From Flavobacteriales bacterium (GTDB lineage Bacteria > Bacteroidota > Bacteroidia > UBA10329): a stretch of DNA of 62,176 nucleotides. Shown piece by piece: positions 18,665-26,612 of this stretch. Each line of letters opens with the position of its first letter. Within the stretch, counting starts at the first letter, position 1. The notes below the pieces were generated by a model. The model saw nothing but the letters and a program-made list of their open reading frames with translations. It was not told the origin of the DNA and made no database searches. The DNA is taken from assembly GCA_021741155.1 (NCBI GenBank), contig JAIOYP010000019.1:1-62176 (forward strand), in the 5' to 3' direction. The position numbers were made by a program, and so were the translations under genes.

Positions 18665-19491
18665 ATCTTTCTATAGATTTTTTCCTTCGCATCTACCACT
18701 TCAAAAGCTAATCGGTCGTCAGAGAACAGGAGACTTTCTTTCGACCCTAAACAAAGAAATCCACCTGTAACAAGACTGTTCTTGAATAAATGCAACACAC
18801 GCGCTTGAAGAGGTTTTTGGAAATAAATGAGAACATTCCGACACATTATCAGATTGAATTTATTGAAGGAGCCATCATTTACCAGATTGTGCTCAGAAAA
18901 AGTCATTTTGTCTTTAAAAAAGGGCTTAAAGACGGAATTTCCATAGGAAGAATCATAATACTCGGAAAGCGCGGCTTTTCCACCACTTCGTTCGTAGTTC
19001 TGAATGTATTCTGGGAAATCCCGTTCAGAAAACACGCCTTGTTTAGCTTTTAATAAAACCTCTGGATTTAGGTCTGTTCCTAGAATTGTTGACCGCTCCA
19101 AAAGCGAAGCTTCGTGCAACAAAACTGCCATGGAATATACCTCTTCACCAGTTGAGCAGGCAGCATGCCAAATCTGTAATGTTTGTTGCTTGTTTAATTC
19201 AGGAAGGACGTTTTTTCGAAGTGAGGCAAAGAAGCTTGGGTCGCGGAACATTTCGGTCACATTCACTGTGACCTCTTTTAGAAACCGGGAGAAATACTCC
19301 TTGTTTTCAGACACACGATTGAGGAGAGAATCAAAAGTTCCGTTAGCATCCTTGTCGGCAATCCGCTGTATTCGTCTTGTGAAAGAAGCACGAGAATAGC
19401 CAGAGAAATCGATTCCGTGAAATCGGTTCAACGCATCAATGATTTTCTCGACTTCAACTTCTCCAATTTCAATTCGTTTGCTTTCTGCCAT
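18661..19491 (-). CDS. CheR-type protein-glutamate O-methyltransferase
   Basis: SAM-dependent methyltransferase of the CheR family, 276 residues. The N-terminal helical domain (about 10-80, FHGIDFSGYSRASFTRRI) is followed by the methyltransferase core with MFRDPSFF, WHAACSTGEEVYSMA (SAM-binding region), ILGTDLNPEVL and NLIMCRNVLIYF. It methylates glutamates on chemoreceptor-like proteins. It is coupled to the CheB gene by a four-base overlap and forms a two-gene methylation/demethylation module with no other chemotaxis genes around. The ATG at 19489-19491 is used. Confidence 0.93.
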   Translation of the reverse strand: MAESKRIEIGEVEVEKIIDALNRFHGIDFSGYSRASFTRRIQRIADKDANGTFDSLLNRVSENKEYFSRFLKEVTVNVTEMFRDPSFFASLRKNVLPELNKQQTLQIWHAACSTGEEVYSMAVLLHEASLLERSTILGTDLNPEVLLKAKQGVFSERDFPEYIQNYERSGGKAALSEYYDSSYGNSVFKPFFKDKMTFSEHNLVNDGSFNKFNLIMCRNVLIYFQKPLQARVLHLFKNSLVTGGFLCLGSKESLLFSDDRLAFEVVDAKEKIYRKI

Positions 19492-19573
19492 TAACCTAGT
19501 TTGTAGCTGGAACTTTCATGAATAATCCAGTGAATTCAATCTTACAAGGAATTTCAAAATGATAATGAAAAGC

Positions 19574-20581
19574 CTACTTCTTGATTGAGAGAAGCGTAGT
19601 GTGAACTCTATTTTCAGAACGAACAGCCAGCAAATAAATGCCATCTGCAAGGTTACCTGCTTGAATTTTCGCAACCCCAAGACCAGAGCCTAGAGCCTCA
19701 TTAAACACTGCCTGACCAACGCTATTGTAAATGGAAACAACCATCGATGCGTTGGTTTTTGATTTAATCTCAATCGAGAAATTACCATCATTTGGATTTG
19801 GGTACACGCTGAAGAAAGCCTCCTTGGTTCGTTCTTCAATACCTACACTTTCTAGACCAAGGAAAGCAGTGTCACTTCCGCAGTTGTTGAAAGCCACCAA
19901 ATACATTTCCAACGTGTCGTTTGTAGTGAATGTATGCGTTGGTTCAAAATCGATGCTTGTTGTTCCATCACCGAAATTCCATTCATAGCTTGTGGCATCA
20001 TACGAAAGGTTGTTGAACTCAATGTCGAACATATTGAGGTTTGGAGAAAAAGCAGCAGTCGGCAGCGGATCAACGGTAATCTGAACCGATACGGACGAAC
20101 TTGAACATCCAATCCAGTCTTCGATGGAAACTACGTAGGTTCCGCTCTCGAAAATTGTGATTTCGTCACTTATCGAACCCGTGTTCCATTCGTAATAAGG
20201 ATACCAAGTTGGAACGGAAAGCACCACGCTTTCGCCATGACAAAATTGAGTTGGACCACTAACATCAATTGTAGGTTGTGGCGGATTTGCCACTTGGTTC
20301 ACTTGAAACGTCATGGTATCTGTGCAACCTGTGTAATGCGTAACCACAACCGAATAATTGCCAGCGGTGAGTAATACGCTTTGGTCAGTTTGGCTCGTTG
20401 GTAGCCATTCGTAGCCAATATACGATTCGTTGATGCTAAGCTGAGAACCATCCGAACCAACGCAGTAATCTGTATTTCCCAATAAGGTTAGTGGCAAATG
20501 AGGCGGACAATTAACTTGAGCAACAAGCTGTGTTGTCACCATCAAGAAAAAAGAGAAAAGGAATGTTGCTCTGAATGTCAT
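19574..20581 (-). CDS. PKD-domain T9SS type A cargo protein
   Basis: Exported 335-residue protein. Signal peptide about 1-21; Ig-like segments (about 50-165) of the form GYEWLPTSQTDQSVLLTAGNYSVVVTHYTGC; a PKD domain near 170-245 (SYEWNFGDGTTSIDFEPTHTF); and a type A sorting domain at the C-terminus (SVYPNPNDGNFSIEIKS, ending GIYLLAVRSENRVHTTLLSIKK). It is therefore probably secreted through the T9SS and anchored at the surface. No enzyme domain is visible. Upstream lies the terminator of the next gene, so it is probably transcribed on its own. Confidence 0.88.
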   Translation of the reverse strand: MTFRATFLFSFFLMVTTQLVAQVNCPPHLPLTLLGNTDYCVGSDGSQLSINESYIGYEWLPTSQTDQSVLLTAGNYSVVVTHYTGCTDTMTFQVNQVANPPQPTIDVSGPTQFCHGESVVLSVPTWYPYYEWNTGSISDEITIFESGTYVVSIEDWIGCSSSSVSVQITVDPLPTAAFSPNLNMFDIEFNNLSYDATSYEWNFGDGTTSIDFEPTHTFTTNDTLEMYLVAFNNCGSDTAFLGLESVGIEERTKEAFFSVYPNPNDGNFSIEIKSKTNASMVVSIYNSVGQAVFNEALGSGLGVAKIQAGNLADGIYLLAVRSENRVHTTLLSIKK

Positions 20582-20634
20582 CGTTGGTAAAAATAATACT
20601 TCGCCATAGAGTGGTGGACTTGATGGGGAGAAAT

Positions 20635-20665
20635 AAAAAAGGCGATGAATTTCTTCACCGCCTTT
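20635..20665 (-). terminator. Rho-independent terminator after the 20686-21507 gene
   Basis: A 12-bp stem with one mismatch (AAAGGCGGTGAA / TTCATCGCCTTT on the minus strand), followed by TTTTTT in the direction of the upstream gene. It lies 21 bases past that gene's stop codon. Confidence 0.85.
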
Positions 20666-20685
20666 CCAAACTAAATCATTTCAGT

Positions 20686-21507
20686 TTATTTCTTTTGAGT
20701 TCTAATCAACGCTTGGTGGCCGTTGATGTTGGCTTTCACCAAATAGATTCCAGCTGGAACAGATGAAAAATCAAGGCTCAAACGGTTTGCTCCAACTCTG
20801 ATTGACTTGCCTGAAGTTTGCACCAATGCTCCAGTGATTGAATAAATCTCGATTGTAGCCATTCCAGCAACAGTTGAGTTTACATCCAATGTAGAAAGAC
20901 CTTCAGTTGGATTTGGGTAAAGACCTAATGAGAAAACACCATTAGCTTCTTTGATTCCGTTAGGATTAGTAACATTCATAGTATAACCAGTTTCATCAAG
21001 TGCTCCTGGTACAGGTTGAGGAATGGCAAATGTTGACGGGATACCGAATCCAGAAAGCATAGCTGCAAATTGAGAAAGATCTGCCTCACCAGATGTGAGT
21101 GTGGTAATGTCAATGGTAAATGAACCAGCCTGAGTTGGTGCTCCAGCAAGTGTGATAGATCCAGATTCACCACCAATGTATGTGCAAGGACTAGCATCGC
21201 ATGTGGCTGTAACTCCTGCAGGAAGACCAGTCACCGTCAATGTGGTAGAAGATACGTTCAATGGGAATGTCTGTCCGCTGAGTGCTCCAGTGAAGGCCGC
21301 GGCCTGAGGAAAAGCAGCTGCAACAGCACTTGCAACAGTGGCACCATCAACTTCAGAAACCGTAGGAACGGTAAAGCTAATAACCTGACCTGCATAAGCT
21401 GCATTCAACGTTCCAGCAGGAAGCACTGAAGCTGAAGGGGTGTACATTTGAGCATTTGCCGAAAAAGCAAATCCCAAAGTCAAAATAGAAAGTAGAGTTT
21501 TTTTCAT
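20686..21507 (-). CDS. T9SS type A sorting-domain protein of unknown function
   Basis: Secreted 273-residue protein with a signal peptide (MKKTLLSILTLGFAFSANAQ), an Ala/Thr/Ser-rich beta region without a recognised domain (about 21-190), and a type A sorting domain (GLYPNPTEGLSTLDVNST, then GIYLVKANINGHQALIRTQKK). The stretch LPAGVTATCDASPCTYIGGESG resembles an Ig-like or putative lectin-like module common in Bacteroidetes T9SS cargo. It shares its general layout with the gene at 50415-51503. A good -7 promoter element lies 30 bases upstream and a clear terminator follows, so it is a single-gene transcript. Confidence 0.87.
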   Translation of the reverse strand: MKKTLLSILTLGFAFSANAQMYTPSASVLPAGTLNAAYAGQVISFTVPTVSEVDGATVASAVAAAFPQAAAFTGALSGQTFPLNVSSTTLTVTGLPAGVTATCDASPCTYIGGESGSITLAGAPTQAGSFTIDITTLTSGEADLSQFAAMLSGFGIPSTFAIPQPVPGALDETGYTMNVTNPNGIKEANGVFSLGLYPNPTEGLSTLDVNSTVAGMATIEIYSITGALVQTSGKSIRVGANRLSLDFSSVPAGIYLVKANINGHQALIRTQKK

Positions 21508-21536
21508 TTTTTAGGAATTGAAATTATTTTAGGAAA

Positions 21537-21544
21537 CAAAGATA
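21537..21544 (-). promoter_or_regulatory. Bacteroidetes -7 element (TATCTTTG)
   Basis: On the minus strand TATCTTTG matches the Bacteroidetes -7 consensus TAnnTTTG and lies 30 bases upstream of the ATG of the 20686-21507 gene. The matching -33 element is weak (TTG at a spacing of about 21). Confidence 0.55.
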
Positions 21545-21589
21545 TAAATCCATTATCAACAATTACAATTTATTGCCTAAGATGACACA

Positions 21590-21621
21590 AAAGAGCCAAT
21601 GAGGAACGTTCCTCATCGGCT
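21590..21621 (-). terminator. Terminator after the 53-residue small ORF
   Basis: A 17-bp stem with one A-C mismatch (AAAGAGCC.ATGAGGAA / TTCCTCAT.GGCTCTTT). On the minus strand it is followed by TTTTG. It lies 26 bases past the stop of the small minus-strand ORF at 21647-21808, which supports that ORF being transcribed. Confidence 0.75.
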
Positions 21622-21646
21622 CTTTAATTCCAATCCCCGAAAACTT

Positions 21647-21808
21647 CTACACTCCAATCGGCATTCTGGTCTTTTCCACTAGTAGTAACTCCGTTAGAGA
21701 CATGTTCATCATAATGGCGATTTCACTCGCAAACCGCTGCTCAGATGCGGTCAACCTTCTTTTCATGCTTCCTGTTTCCATGACTTCTATTTTTTTCTTG
21801 CGTTTCAT
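21647..21808 (-). CDS. Small hypothetical protein (53 residues)
   Basis: A 53-residue ORF read directly from the minus strand, from the ATG at 21806-21808 to TAG at 21647-21649. It has a basic N-terminus (MKRKKKIEVMETGSMKRRL) and a helical C-terminus with EIAIMMNMSLTELLLVEKTR. I do not recognise a family. Support for it being real: it is followed by a strong terminator in the right direction and there is no competing ORF on either strand. Against: it is short, and the upstream region lacks a consensus -7 element. An internal start at Met15 is possible. A small DNA-binding or regulatory protein is conceivable but cannot be shown. Confidence 0.5.
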   Translation of the reverse strand: MKRKKKIEVMETGSMKRRLTASEQRFASEIAIMMNMSLTELLLVEKTRMPIGV

Positions 21809-21914
21809 TGCGTTCTGAGTGGTTTAACTGAACTCATTCCAATACGTTTCTTAATACCGATGAACGACTAGAACAAACAGGCAAACGACACGGTTTATCG
21901 GCAACCGACAAAAA

Positions 21915-22856
21915 GTGAATATCATTGCTGAATACAAAATGAAAGTTCTCGTACTCTATTATTCCCAAACTGGGCAGTTGAAGGAAATTGCCGATAACTG
22001 CATTTCTCCTCTTTTAAAGGATAAATCGGTTGAGGTTGACTTTGTGAAAATCGAAACGGAACATCAATTCCCTTTTCCGTGGACACGGCTCACATTTTTC
22101 AATGCTTTTCCAGAATCTGTCTATGGAACGCCCTTCAAATTGAAACCGATTGAGGTGGATCAATCCAAGAATTATGACCTTATCATTTTAGCCTACACCG
22201 TTTGGTATCTCAATCCGAGTATTCCAATTTCAAGTTTGCTGCAACATGAAGATGCCAAGCGTATTTTCAAGGGAAAGAAAGTGGTCACACTCCTTGGATC
22301 ACGCAATATGTGGGTGTTGGCGCAGGAAAAAGTGAAACAACATCTGAAAAGACTGGAGGCCGATTTGATTGGGAACATCGTTCTTATTGATAGTAACAAG
22401 AATCTAGTAAGCATCATCACCATAATAAGATGGATGTTCTATGGGAAGAAAAATCCGTTTTGGGGATTTCCAAGAGCAGGAATCATTCAAGAAGATATTG
22501 AGAGTAGCGCACGATTCGGAGAAATTCTTCTAAAACGATTGAAAGCGAATGAGCTGACTGATATGCAGCAAGAACTCAACAATTTGGGAGCTGTCGACAT
22601 CAACCCGTCACTCGTTATTCTTGAAAAACGCGCCACAAAATTGTTTGGCATGTACGCTGGTTTTCTCAGCAAAAAAGGAGATTTCTTTAATAAGAAGCGT
22701 TTAGGTCGTGTAAGCTTGCTTTCCTACCTGCTGCCAATTGGTGCGTTCATCCTTTCTCCCATCACAACTATTTCTTCATTCTTGATTTCTGTCATTAAGA
22801 GAAAGGAACTTACTGCCGAGATTCGCTATTACCAACAGAATTCGCTTCGTGAGTGA
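21915..22856 (+). CDS. darA: Dialkylresorcinol condensing enzyme (DarA-like)
   Basis: Protein of up to 313 residues matching the Bacteroidetes DarA family. It begins with the family pattern KVLVLYYSQTGQLKEIADN, a flavodoxin/NADPH-reductase-like fold, and continues with FPFPWTRLTFFNAFPESV and IILAYTVWYLNPSIPISSLL. The C-terminal region contains a hydrophobic pair (about 265-300). DarA together with the KAS III DarB condenses two acyl units into a 2,5-dialkylresorcinol ring, a precursor of flexirubin pigments and related lipids. The listed ATG gives an 11-residue leader; the internal ATG at 21948 (MKVLVLYYSQ) is the better biological start. It lies 90 bases upstream of the KAS III gene, which has its own promoter. 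Confidence 0.82.
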   Translation: MNIIAEYKMKVLVLYYSQTGQLKEIADNCISPLLKDKSVEVDFVKIETEHQFPFPWTRLTFFNAFPESVYGTPFKLKPIEVDQSKNYDLIILAYTVWYLNPSIPISSLLQHEDAKRIFKGKKVVTLLGSRNMWVLAQEKVKQHLKRLEADLIGNIVLIDSNKNLVSIITIIRWMFYGKKNPFWGFPRAGIIQEDIESSARFGEILLKRLKANELTDMQQELNNLGAVDINPSLVILEKRATKLFGMYAGFLSKKGDFFNKKRLGRVSLLSYLLPIGAFILSPITTISSFLISVIKRKELTAEIRYYQQNSLRE

Positions 22857-22878
22857 ACATTTTACGAGAATCTACTTA

Positions 22879-22909
22879 TTTGAATTTATGGTATGCAAAC
22901 ATACCTTTG
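22879..22909 (+). promoter_or_regulatory. Full-consensus Bacteroidetes promoter upstream of the KAS III gene
   Basis: TTTG at 22879-22882, exactly 19 bases, then TACCTTTG at 22902-22909. This matches the Bacteroidetes consensus TTTG-N19-TAnnTTTG at every fixed position. It lies between darA and the KAS III gene, with the -7 box 37 bases before the TTG start. The last three genes of the cluster can therefore be transcribed without darA. Confidence 0.8.
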
Positions 22910-22946
22910 CGCGGCTTTTGAGCCTCGCCCCTAACAGATTGCATAG

Positions 22947-24071
22947 TTGAAGGAAGTTTATATTACAGCTTTATCGAAGTTTTTGCCAAACAGCCCTGTT
23001 TCCAACGATGAAATGGAGGTTTTTTTGGGAATGATAGGTGGAAAGCCTTCTCGTGCCAGAAGAATTGTGCTACGGAACAACGGAATCAAAACCCGTTACT
23101 ATTCGTTACTAAAAGACGGAACGCAAAGCCATTCCAATGCTCAAATGGTTCTTGAGGCGGTGAAAGGTTTGGGTATTTCTTCCAAGGAAATTGAACTTCT
23201 TTCGTGCGGAACATCTGCCACAGATCAAACCTTGCCATCACACACCGCCATGGTTCATGGACTGCTGGATTCGCCAATGGAGATTGTATCGCCATCGGGA
23301 GCTTGCTGTTCGGGAATTCACGCCATGAAGTTCGGTTATCTGAGCATCAAATCGGGAGAAACAACCAATGCTGTAACGGCTGGATCGGAGTTAATCTCGC
23401 CAATGATGATGGCGCGGAATTTTGAATCAGAGTCCCGTTCTGAATCTGAATTGGAAAGCAATCCGTTTGTTGGTTTTGAAAAAGATTTTCTCCGTTGGAT
23501 GTTGTCAGATGGAGCTGGTGCCGCTTTAATGCAAGATAAACCGAATGAAAACGGATTGTCTCTGAAGATTGAATGGATCGAAAGCCGTTCATATGCAAAT
23601 GAGTACGAAACGTGTATGTATTCGGCTGCTGATAAGAACGAAGATGGTTCGATTAAGAGTTGGAAAGAATTTGAACCGACACATTGGCTCGATCATTCGG
23701 TTTTTGCCATGAAACAAGACGTAAAACTACTCAGTAGCACTATCGTTCCATTAGGAGGAAAATACCTGACTGAAATTGCCAAGCGTAGAAACGTTGATGT
23801 TTCTTCTGTGAATTATTTTTTGCCGCATCTTTCATCCAATTTCTTCCGTCAGCAGGTTTACGACCAATTAAAAGCGGATGGAATGGAGATTACTGAGGAT
23901 AAGTGGTTTACCAATTTGGTTGAAGTGGGTAACGTTGGCTCTGCCTCCATCTACATTATGCTCGAAGAACTTTTCAATTCAGGAAAATTGAAAAAAGGCG
24001 AGAAATTGCTTTTGATGGTTCCCGAAAGTGCACGATTCTCTTACGCATATGCACTTCTAACTGTTTGCTGA
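22947..24071 (+). CDS. darB: Beta-ketoacyl-ACP synthase III (DarB-like)
   Basis: KAS III family condensing enzyme, 374 residues. Catalytic residues fit the family: Cys in SPSGACCSGIHAMKFG (Cys121 best aligned), His in NYFLPHLSSNF, and Asn in VEVGNVGSASIY. With DarA next door it probably makes the resorcinol ring by condensing two beta-ketoacyl thioesters. The start is TTG at 22947-22949, directly after an in-frame TAG, giving the conserved beginning KEVYITALSKFLPNSPV; the next ATG (residue 23) would cut off this strand. Twelve bases separate it from the dehydratase gene. A primary fatty-acid role as FabH is less likely because of length and context. Confidence 0.87.
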   Translation: MKEVYITALSKFLPNSPVSNDEMEVFLGMIGGKPSRARRIVLRNNGIKTRYYSLLKDGTQSHSNAQMVLEAVKGLGISSKEIELLSCGTSATDQTLPSHTAMVHGLLDSPMEIVSPSGACCSGIHAMKFGYLSIKSGETTNAVTAGSELISPMMMARNFESESRSESELESNPFVGFEKDFLRWMLSDGAGAALMQDKPNENGLSLKIEWIESRSYANEYETCMYSAADKNEDGSIKSWKEFEPTHWLDHSVFAMKQDVKLLSSTIVPLGGKYLTEIAKRRNVDVSSVNYFLPHLSSNFFRQQVYDQLKADGMEITEDKWFTNLVEVGNVGSASIYIMLEELFNSGKLKKGEKLLLMVPESARFSYAYALLTVC

Positions 24072-24083
24072 GACAACGTTGAA

Positions 24084-24542
24084 ATGCTCGTAAACCGCGA
24101 AGATGTCTTGAAATTTATCCCACAACGACAACCAATTGTGGTTGTTCATGGGCTTGTTTCGCATTCAGAAAACACATCGGTTTCTGAGTTTCATGTAGAG
24201 GAAGGACATCTTTTTGTGAGAGATGGCAAATTTCTTCCATCAGGATTGATGGAAAATATTGCTCAAACATCTGCTCTTCGGTCGGGTTATCATTTCGCGC
24301 AGCAACTGCAAGATGGAGGAGAGATGAAAGAACCGCCCATCGGTTTCATTGGTGCACTTAAAAACTTCGCGGTTTCTGACCTTCCATCGGTTGGCTCGGT
24401 TCTAAAAACCACGGTTACTACAACATACGAAGTAATGGGCATGCAGGTGGTAGAAGCCAATGTGGTTTGTGGTAAAAATGTGATTGCAACCTGCGAAATG
24501 AAAATATTCTTGAGCCAAGAAAATCAACCGCAAAACGCATAA
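24084..24542 (+). CDS. Hotdog-fold 3-hydroxyacyl-ACP dehydratase-like protein
   Basis: FabZ/FabA-like hotdog protein of 152 residues, with FIPQRQPIVVVHGLV near the N-terminus (FabZ usually has PHR here) and the presumed active-site residues His42 (EEGHLF) and Glu57 (SGLMENIAQTSAL). It probably dehydrates 3-hydroxyacyl-ACP intermediates that feed the aryl-polyene/dialkylresorcinol pathway; similar proteins occur in flexirubin clusters. It is encoded 12 bases after the KAS III gene and 44 bases before the ACP. Whether it is active or acts as a structural partner cannot be decided from sequence alone. Confidence 0.75.
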   Translation: MLVNREDVLKFIPQRQPIVVVHGLVSHSENTSVSEFHVEEGHLFVRDGKFLPSGLMENIAQTSALRSGYHFAQQLQDGGEMKEPPIGFIGALKNFAVSDLPSVGSVLKTTVTTTYEVMGMQVVEANVVCGKNVIATCEMKIFLSQENQPQNA

Positions 24543-24586
24543 GTCCAAAGATTTAAACAAATTCGCACCGCAATACAAAAAGCGAC

Positions 24587-24844
24587 ATGGTAGAAGAATT
24601 GATTGAAAAGCTGAAGGTTCAAATCATTGAAACATTGAATTTGGAGGATTTGACACCTTCAGATATTAACGCAAATGATCCGCTTTTTGGCGATAATGGC
24701 ATCGGACTGGATTCAATCGATGCGCTTGAACTGATTGTATTGATGAATAAAGAATATAACATTCAAGTTGCTGACCCAGAAGAAGGCAAGAATGTGTTCT
24801 ATTCTATTAAGACAATGGCCGATTATATTCAGGCCAATTCTTAA
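24587..24844 (+). CDS. Acyl carrier protein (phosphopantetheine-binding)
   Basis: Acyl carrier protein of 85 residues, acidic and helical. The 4'-phosphopantetheine attachment Ser is Ser43 in GIGLDSIDALELIV. It carries acyl intermediates for the neighbouring KAS III and dehydratase and is probably dedicated to that pathway, separate from the fatty-acid ACP. The DSID form of the DSL motif is typical of flexirubin/aryl-polyene carrier proteins. Its stop codon region overlaps the stop of the convergent DUF4476 gene by four bases, so the cluster ends here abruptly. Confidence 0.9.
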   Translation: MVEELIEKLKVQIIETLNLEDLTPSDINANDPLFGDNGIGLDSIDALELIVLMNKEYNIQVADPEEGKNVFYSIKTMADYIQANS

Positions 24845-25545
24845 TTCTTTTCCCCAATAAACTTCGTCAGGTCATCCTGATAGCTTTTGAACGAGAAAAC
24901 GTTTACCACACGGTAGTAGTTCTGGGTGTCGACACAGTAATCGTAGGCAAACTTTGCAACCATCAGTTTAGAATCATCATAGCTGAAAACAGCAAGAAGA
25001 TCAACAATTTGGTCTACTCGGAAACAGTGCTTCGATTTAACCATCATCTTGGCTTGTTTTTCCATCGAATCTTTGAATGAAGCAGCTTTAACCAAAGCCT
25101 TGATTTCCTCGACATCGGCCGAACTTACTTCACATAAAGGAACTGGTGGATCTGGAACTGGAGTTGGTTCTACCGCAATTGGCACAATTACCAATTCACC
25201 CAAAATCATATCGTGTAATCTGAAAGCACTGCTTTTCAAATCCAGTGCATCATACACATCATAAAAATTGGTTGGGTCAACTACATTCGGGTAGGCCGCG
25301 TAGGCAAAATCGATTCGAAAAGGGTCGCCTCCAAACACACGACATACTTGATAAACCTGGCCGCTATTGAGGCAATAAGGCAAGAAAACCTGCATGGCAT
25401 TTCTCAAACGAGAAGCATCGTTAGGATTAGAACGCAATTGCTGCAGCTCCATCTGAAACGCTCGTGGACCTATTGGACTAACGCAATTTTGAGCGTTCGT
25501 GTTAAGAGTGAAAAAGAAAAAGGAGAAAAGAAAAAGGTGTTTCAT
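24841..25545 (-). CDS. Exported protein with tandem DUF4476 domains
   Basis: Secreted 234-residue protein with signal peptide MKHLFLFSFFFFTLNTNAQ. Two copies of the DUF4476 helical repeat are visible: residues about 30-110 (QVCRVFGGDPFRIDFAYAAY) and 145-232 (DLLAVFSYDDSKLMVAKFAY, then NYYRVVNVFSFKS). A Pro-rich linker (EPTPVPDPPVP) joins them. The function of DUF4476 is unknown. The signal peptide is encoded by a pyrimidine-rich stretch that recurs elsewhere in the window. It overlaps the ACP gene convergently by four bases. Start ATG at 25543-25545. Confidence 0.82.
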   Translation of the reverse strand: MKHLFLFSFFFFTLNTNAQNCVSPIGPRAFQMELQQLRSNPNDASRLRNAMQVFLPYCLNSGQVYQVCRVFGGDPFRIDFAYAAYPNVVDPTNFYDVYDALDLKSSAFRLHDMILGELVIVPIAVEPTPVPDPPVPLCEVSSADVEEIKALVKAASFKDSMEKQAKMMVKSKHCFRVDQIVDLLAVFSYDDSKLMVAKFAYDYCVDTQNYYRVVNVFSFKSYQDDLTKFIGEKN

Positions 25546-25610
25546 TCCAGGCTGATTTGAGCTGTGAAATTACTTTTTTCCCTTTTCCCGAATTTTCGTT
25601 TTTCCAAACT

Positions 25611-26453
25611 TCACAGTTTCACCAAAATTATTCCAATCATCACAAAAACAACACCGATTAAGCGGGTTTTGCTGAAGTCTTCTTTTAGGATTATATAACC
25701 CGCCATCGCTCCGAAAACCACCGAAGCTTCGCGAACCGCCACAATGCGGCTGATGGGTGCAATTTGCATCACATATAATATGATTAGGTAGCTGCTTGTG
25801 GCGATAATGCTAATCAGAATTGTGGGCCTCAGCAGAGTTTTCAGAGTTAGCCTCATTTCGGATTTTCGTTGAGTAAGAACGTACGGCAAGAACATCAATA
25901 CCGAAATAATTTGTGAGGCAGCCATAACGGGAATCGGATGAATTTCGGCAACCAGAAGCTTATCGAAAATCGTGTAGCTCATTATGAGCGAACCGCAAAT
26001 CAAAGCCAGAAAAATGCCCTTGGGCGAAGTGGCTTTTCGGTTTCTGCGGTAAGAGAGAATTCCAATACCCGAAATGACTGTAAGCACCCCGATTCCTGAA
26101 ACCGTGCTTAGCTGTTCACGAAGTACAATTAAAGAAAGCAAGATGGCACCAGCTATTCCACTTCCCCTCACAATGGGATAGAGCGTACTGATGTCACCAT
26201 TCTTGTAGGTAAAAGTCAATACGAATCCGTAAACCGCATGAAAAACGCCTGTGGCTAAGAGCAGCACAATTAACTCAGTGGTCAATCGAACATCTCCAAC
26301 ATATGGAATGGAAATGAGCCCAGTAACTACGGAGCTGAATAGAAACGAGAGATAAATGACGCTGTAGTTTCCCGCGTATTTTTTGGCTACAAAGTTCCAT
26401 GTGGCATGAAGCAGTGCACTTGAAAGCACCAAAAGGAACGTTAATGTTGACAC
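25611..26453 (-). CDS. EamA/DMT family transporter
   Basis: Inner-membrane protein of about 280 residues with ten predicted transmembrane helices in two similar EamA halves, for example LLHATWNFVAKKYAG in helix 1 and GSGIAGAILLSLIVL and AVREASVVFGAMAGYIIL at the ends of the halves. Drug/metabolite transporters of this family export amino acids or other small molecules; the substrate cannot be read. No ATG is available: the GTG at 26451-26453 starts right at helix 1, while a GTG at 26484-26486 would add eleven polar residues. It is transcribed away from the deoxyhypusine synthase-like gene. Confidence 0.85.
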   Translation of the reverse strand: MSTLTFLLVLSSALLHATWNFVAKKYAGNYSVIYLSFLFSSVVTGLISIPYVGDVRLTTELIVLLLATGVFHAVYGFVLTFTYKNGDISTLYPIVRGSGIAGAILLSLIVLREQLSTVSGIGVLTVISGIGILSYRRNRKATSPKGIFLALICGSLIMSYTIFDKLLVAEIHPIPVMAASQIISVLMFLPYVLTQRKSEMRLTLKTLLRPTILISIIATSSYLIILYVMQIAPISRIVAVREASVVFGAMAGYIILKEDFSKTRLIGVVFVMIGIILVKL

Positions 26454-26546
26454 CCGACAAAGATTGACATTCCCGTTAACGGCCACTTATCCAGCAACCA
26501 AAGTTCCGAACACATTTTCCTTTTCTCCTTTTTCCTTTTCTCTCAA

Positions 26547-26576
26547 TTTGCGATTAGCTGCGCTGAACTACGTTTC
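26547..26576 (+). promoter_or_regulatory. Probable promoter of the deoxyhypusine synthase-like gene
   Basis: TTTG at 26547-26550, 18 bases, then TACGTTTC at 26569-26576, one base from the TAnnTTTG consensus. It lies 37 bases before the ATG at 26613. The upstream gap 26487-26546 carries only a pyrimidine-rich tract. Confidence 0.5.
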
Positions 26577-26612
26577 GCATATTCGCACTCAAATTCGTAA
26601 ATCGACACAAGC

